Source: Pseudomonas sp. R4-35-07
Lineage (GTDB): Bacteria; Pseudomonadota; Gammaproteobacteria; Pseudomonadales; Pseudomonadaceae
Length of the DNA stretch: 64,000 nt
Reading direction: 5' to 3'
NCBI RefSeq assembly: GCF_003852235.1
Contig: NZ_CP027732.1
Span: 2,170,001-2,234,000 of the forward strand
This document shows positions 61,197-64,000 of this stretch, piece by piece. Each line of letters begins with the position of its first letter. Position 1 is the stretch's first letter. The notes beneath the pieces were generated by a model. It did not search any database. It had not been told where the DNA came from and worked only from the letters and a program-made list of their open reading frames with translations. A program made the position numbers and the translations under genes.

Positions 61197-62096
61197 GGTG
61201 GGGTTGTCGCGCAGAATCAATTCGCGTGTACCTGCGTCCGGAGCCCAGAACGCCAACAGATCCAGGATATTAGCGTCATCAGGTTTCTGGTCTATTGCAA
61301 GTGTCGGGTGGGGCCAGTCGCTCCCCCACAGCATACGTTCGGCGTTATGCTTGATCAGCGCGCTGGCTACCTTGCTGACGTCTTCATACCTCGGCGCCCC
61401 TGTCTTTGAACGCAAGTAAGGGGCGGACAGTTTGACCCAGGTTTTTTCATTATTCAGCAGCCGGGTGATCGAGGCGAAGGCGGCAGAGTTCAGTCCATCC
61501 GGTTGTGGCACATGTCCCATGTGATCGATGACCACCTTTGCCGCAAGCTTCGCCAATCGGGGCTCCAGATCGACCAGAAGCGGGCCGGGTGCAATCTGAA
61601 CGTTCCAGCCCAGTTCATTCACGCGCAAGGCAAGCGATTCCAGGTCATTAAGTGCCGCACCGCCAACACTAAGATTAAACCGTATGCCGCGCACGCCGGC
61701 GCTGTCCAGGCGCGCCAACTCCCTGTCGGTGATTGAGCCATCGACAACCGCGACCCCGCGTGCATCGCCGCGGCTGCGAAGCAACCCATCGAGCAAAATG
61801 CGGTTGTCGGTGCCATACGTGGATGGCGTTACGATAACCATCCTTTTCATGCCCAGGCGTTTTTGCAGTTGACGATAATCTTCCAGTGAAGCATCGGGCG
61901 GGAACAAGGTTGCATTGGGTGCAGTGGGATAGTGGCCGTCATACAGGTGCATGTGGCAATCCACGCTGCCGGCCGGTGGCGTAAGCTTCGGCCTTTCATC
62001 CCCTTGGCTGAAAGGAACGTTTGCAAAAGCGCCCATGGACGCAGCAGCGCCCAGTGCACTGCCTGCTTGCAGAAAGCGGCGACGAGATAGAAGCAT
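61179..62096 (-). CDS. COG3618-type amidohydrolase with Tat signal
   Basis: 305 aa. The start MLLSRRRFLQAGSALGAAAS is a twin-arginine signal, so this enzyme is folded in the cytoplasm and exported. The mature part has the amidohydrolase_2 motifs VDCHMHLYDG, VVIDHMGHVPQP and LWGSDWPHPT. Same family as the cytosolic enzyme at 59.1 kb. It probably opens a lactone in the periplasm before uptake. The MFS transporter gene lies upstream on the same strand. Confidence 0.9.
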   Translation of the reverse strand: MLLSRRRFLQAGSALGAAASMGAFANVPFSQGDERPKLTPPAGSVDCHMHLYDGHYPTAPNATLFPPDASLEDYRQLQKRLGMKRMVIVTPSTYGTDNRILLDGLLRSRGDARGVAVVDGSITDRELARLDSAGVRGIRFNLSVGGAALNDLESLALRVNELGWNVQIAPGPLLVDLEPRLAKLAAKVVIDHMGHVPQPDGLNSAAFASITRLLNNEKTWVKLSAPYLRSKTGAPRYEDVSKVASALIKHNAERMLWGSDWPHPTLAIDQKPDDANILDLLAFWAPDAGTRELILRDNPTSLYGF

Positions 62097-62183
62097 CGCA
62101 AAACCTCTTGTTATTATTTTTACATCGCGATACCAACGCTCCGATAGGGAAGCGCTGGCATCGTAGCCTTGATTAAGAAGTAT

Positions 62184-63512
62184 CTACTTGGCGATCATGG
62201 ACGCGCCCAGCTCGGCTTGTTCGCGCTGACGCTTGCGACCGACCACCAAAACCATGACTCCGGCCAATGTGCAGAGGGCTGCCAGCGGCATGAGCGCCAG
62301 GGCATAACTGCCGGTTGCATCGTGGATCGCACCGTAGGCATTCACCATCAGGCCGCCACCGATCAGGTTGGCCATCGCGCCGACTGCCGCGAGCCCTGCG
62401 GCGGCGGTGGAGGATGACAGCCAGCCGGAAACCAGTGCCCAGAATGGGCCTTTCATTGAGTATGCCCCGACCAGAACCATGGTGAGCATAATGACGGTCG
62501 CGATCAGCGAGGAGGTGAACAGCGTCATGAGCAACCCAGCCGCGATCAGCAACAAGGTCGTTGCCGTGTGCCAGCGACGTTCCCCGGTGCGATCGGAACT
62601 GCGTCCCCAAAAGATCATGAGTACCGAGGCGATGCCATAGGGAATGGCGTTCACCAGGCCAATCTCCAGGGAACTCAACCCGAAGGTCTTGAGCAGCTGA
62701 GGGGCCCATACGCTCATGGTGCTGCCAGCGGCGGACGCGCCCGAGTAAATCAGTGCGAGCACCCAGATGTCTTTATGGCGCAGCAGCTTCCACAAGGAGA
62801 TATGCCCGATTGCAGTTTTTTTCGAGGCTTCTTCAGCCAGGCGTTTAGCCAACCAGCTACGCTGTTCATCAGTGAGCCACTTGGCTTGCTCGGGGCGATC
62901 CGTCAGCACAAACAGGCAGGCAAGTCCCAGCAATACAGCGGGTATGCCTTCTAGAATGAATAGCCAGTGCCACTCGCGCATCCCCATCCAGCCATCCAGG
63001 CTGAGCAAAAGGCCGGACAGTGGCGAGCCAATGAAGTTGGCCGCAGGAATAGCCACCATGAAGATCGCGACCATCCGTGCACGATAAGCGGAGGGCAGCC
63101 AGTAGGTGAGGTAAAGAAGTACGCCAGGGAAGAAGCCCGCCTCGGCGGCGCCGAGCAGAAATCGCATCACATACAGCGAATGGGCGCCCTGCACGAACGC
63201 TGTACCCGCAGAGATGAGCCCCCACGTGATCATGATCCTGGCGATCCAGATACGCGCGCCATATTTTTGCATGGCCAGGTTACTGGGTACTTCGAGGAGG
63301 AAATAAGCAACGAAGAACAAGCTGCTCGCGAAACCAAAAACTTTCGCCGTCAGGCCCAGGTCTCCGTTCATCTGCAGCGAAGCCATGCCGATATTGCCGC
63401 GGTCTATGATCGCGATCAAATAGCAGATGATCAGGAAGGGCAGGATTCGCCAGGCGACCCTGTGCATCGTACTGCGCTCTAGCTCGCTTATGGGGGACGT
63501 TGCTGTAGTCAT
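62184..63512 (-). CDS. MFS transporter, anion:cation symporter (ACS) family
   Basis: 442 aa with 12 helices, the ACS branch that takes up organic acids such as phthalate, 4-hydroxyphenylacetate, glucarate or tartrate. RILPFLIICYLIAIIDRGNIGMASLQM and ARIWIARIMITWGLIS ... FLLGAAEAGFFPGVLLYLTYWLP are family hallmarks. It is intact, unlike its relative at 52.9 kb. It lies between the partial 2-hydroxyacid dehydrogenase and the Tat amidohydrolase on the same strand. Confidence 0.92.
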   Translation of the reverse strand: MTTATSPISELERSTMHRVAWRILPFLIICYLIAIIDRGNIGMASLQMNGDLGLTAKVFGFASSLFFVAYFLLEVPSNLAMQKYGARIWIARIMITWGLISAGTAFVQGAHSLYVMRFLLGAAEAGFFPGVLLYLTYWLPSAYRARMVAIFMVAIPAANFIGSPLSGLLLSLDGWMGMREWHWLFILEGIPAVLLGLACLFVLTDRPEQAKWLTDEQRSWLAKRLAEEASKKTAIGHISLWKLLRHKDIWVLALIYSGASAAGSTMSVWAPQLLKTFGLSSLEIGLVNAIPYGIASVLMIFWGRSSDRTGERRWHTATTLLLIAAGLLMTLFTSSLIATVIMLTMVLVGAYSMKGPFWALVSGWLSSSTAAAGLAAVGAMANLIGGGLMVNAYGAIHDATGSYALALMPLAALCTLAGVMVLVVGRKRQREQAELGASMIAK

Positions 63513-63591
63513 GAGGCTCTCCGATTGTTATTTTTTCTGGAGTGTCGCGTTTCATTTTGAGGTTCCCGTTTTTCAGGGAAGACAGTGGGGA

Positions 63592-64000
63592 TCACTCCAC
63601 AGCTGAACAGACATCGAATAGGTGTCGGTTGACAACGCAGCGAGGATCCAGAGCCTTGCCCGCCCACACATCGAAAATCTGTTGAAGCGCAACGAGGCCT
63701 ACGCGGTCGCGTGCCTCGGAGGTATTTGCGCCGACGTGTGGCGTGGCCACGAGTGTCGGCAGGCCCCAGAGTGGGCTGTCGGCAGGGGGCGGCTCCGGAT
63801 TGAAGGTGTCCAGGCCGGCGCCGGCTATCTTGCGTTCGCTCAATGCCTTGACCAGTGCCCCGGTATCAATCAACTCGCCCCGGGCGGTGTTGATCAGGAT
63901 GCTGCCCGGGCGCATGCGCGCCAGCTGTGCAGCCCCGATCAGATTGTGGCTGGAGTCGGTCAGAGGGCAATGCAGGCTGATGATATCGCTCTCGGCCAGG
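63592..64000 (-). CDS. D-isomer-specific 2-hydroxyacid dehydrogenase, partial
   Basis: The last 135 codons of a phosphoglycerate-dehydrogenase-like enzyme; the start lies beyond the right edge. NAD-domain text: SDIISLHCPLTDSSHNLI, MRPGSILINTARGELID, then the catalytic Glu region LDTFNPEPPPADSPLW and the catalytic His in VATPHVGANTSEA. It reversibly oxidises a 2-hydroxy acid to a 2-keto acid. With the lactonases and transporter it suggests breakdown of a hydroxy acid. Confidence 0.9.
   Translation of the reverse strand, partial: LAESDIISLHCPLTDSSHNLIGAAQLARMRPGSILINTARGELIDTGALVKALSERKIAGAGLDTFNPEPPPADSPLWGLPTLVATPHVGANTSEARDRVGLVALQQIFDVWAGKALDPRCVVNRHLFDVCSAVE

Noticed and set aside
1..64000. 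CRISPR arrays, rRNA genes and insertion sequences
   Set aside because: No regularly spaced repeats, rRNA sequence or transposase gene was recognised in the window.

Overview
The window looks like a chromosomal segment of a Pseudomonas of the fluorescens group. The evidence is the high-GC codon use, the OprD-type porin, the characteristic 'GCTTGCTCGCGAA' REP pair, and an integrative and conjugative element (ICE) of the PFGI-1/pKLC102/clc type. This assignment is inferred from gene families; no database was searched.

Bases 1 to about 19.2 kb are one end of the ICE, almost entirely on the minus strand. Read in the direction of transcription it holds a conserved hypothetical gene, AlpA, ParA (Soj), a small protein, ParB (PFGI-1 class), DUF2857, an STY4528-type replication protein, PFL_4669, DUF3158, an SSB-like protein, topoisomerase III, a GDSL hydrolase cargo gene, about 1 kb of structured non-coding DNA, DUF3577, a small Cys-pair protein, RadC, a conserved hypothetical, PilL, a coiled-coil protein, TIGR03759, a lytic transglycosylase, PFL_4695 and the start of the coupling protein TraD. 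The rest of the type G conjugation module and the integrase must lie to the left. Many of these genes overlap by ATGA. The non-coding DNA is rich: terminators, a hairpin that overlaps the pilL ribosome binding site, a three-way-junction leader, a possible ncRNA, and an iteron-like block inside the replication gene.

From 19.5 to 32.7 kb is chromosomal metabolism, probably for an amine or amino acid: aminotransferase, aldehyde dehydrogenase and cytochrome b561 divergent from an AraC regulator, then a chemoreceptor, a DHA2 efflux pump, an APC permease, a second aldehyde dehydrogenase and an outer-membrane channel. An 18-bp motif is shared between the AraC-side promoter region and the permease/efflux intergenic region, tying the two blocks together.

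From 32.7 to 43.2 kb an IclR gene is divergent from a tight nine-gene operon: ThDP enzyme, aldehyde dehydrogenase, SDR-like protein without the catalytic triad, beta-propeller, VOC protein, AA_synth/DUF1185, MhpA-like flavin hydroxylase and MhpD-like hydratase/hydrolase. A second AraC paralogue closes it. This is the best candidate for an undescribed pathway, probably for an aromatic or heteroaromatic acid.

From 43.2 to 47.6 kb are a six-TM ABC-like protein without ATPase, two small proteins, an AdeRS/BaeRS-like two-component system and another AraC regulator. From 47.6 to 52.9 kb is an amine-oxidation-like operon (small leader ORF, ornithine-cyclodeaminase-like protein, Rid-family protein, DAO-type flavoenzyme, alpha/beta hydrolase, Bcr/CflA pump). 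It ends in a deletion scar that joins the pump to a 2-hydroxyacid dehydrogenase fragment and a truncated MFS gene. From 53.8 to 64 kb is a carboxylate/lactone uptake and catabolism island: SMP-30 lactonase, SsuABC-like ABC transporter, OprD porin, two COG3618 amidohydrolases (one with a Tat signal), IclR, ACS-type MFS and a partial 2-hydroxyacid dehydrogenase.
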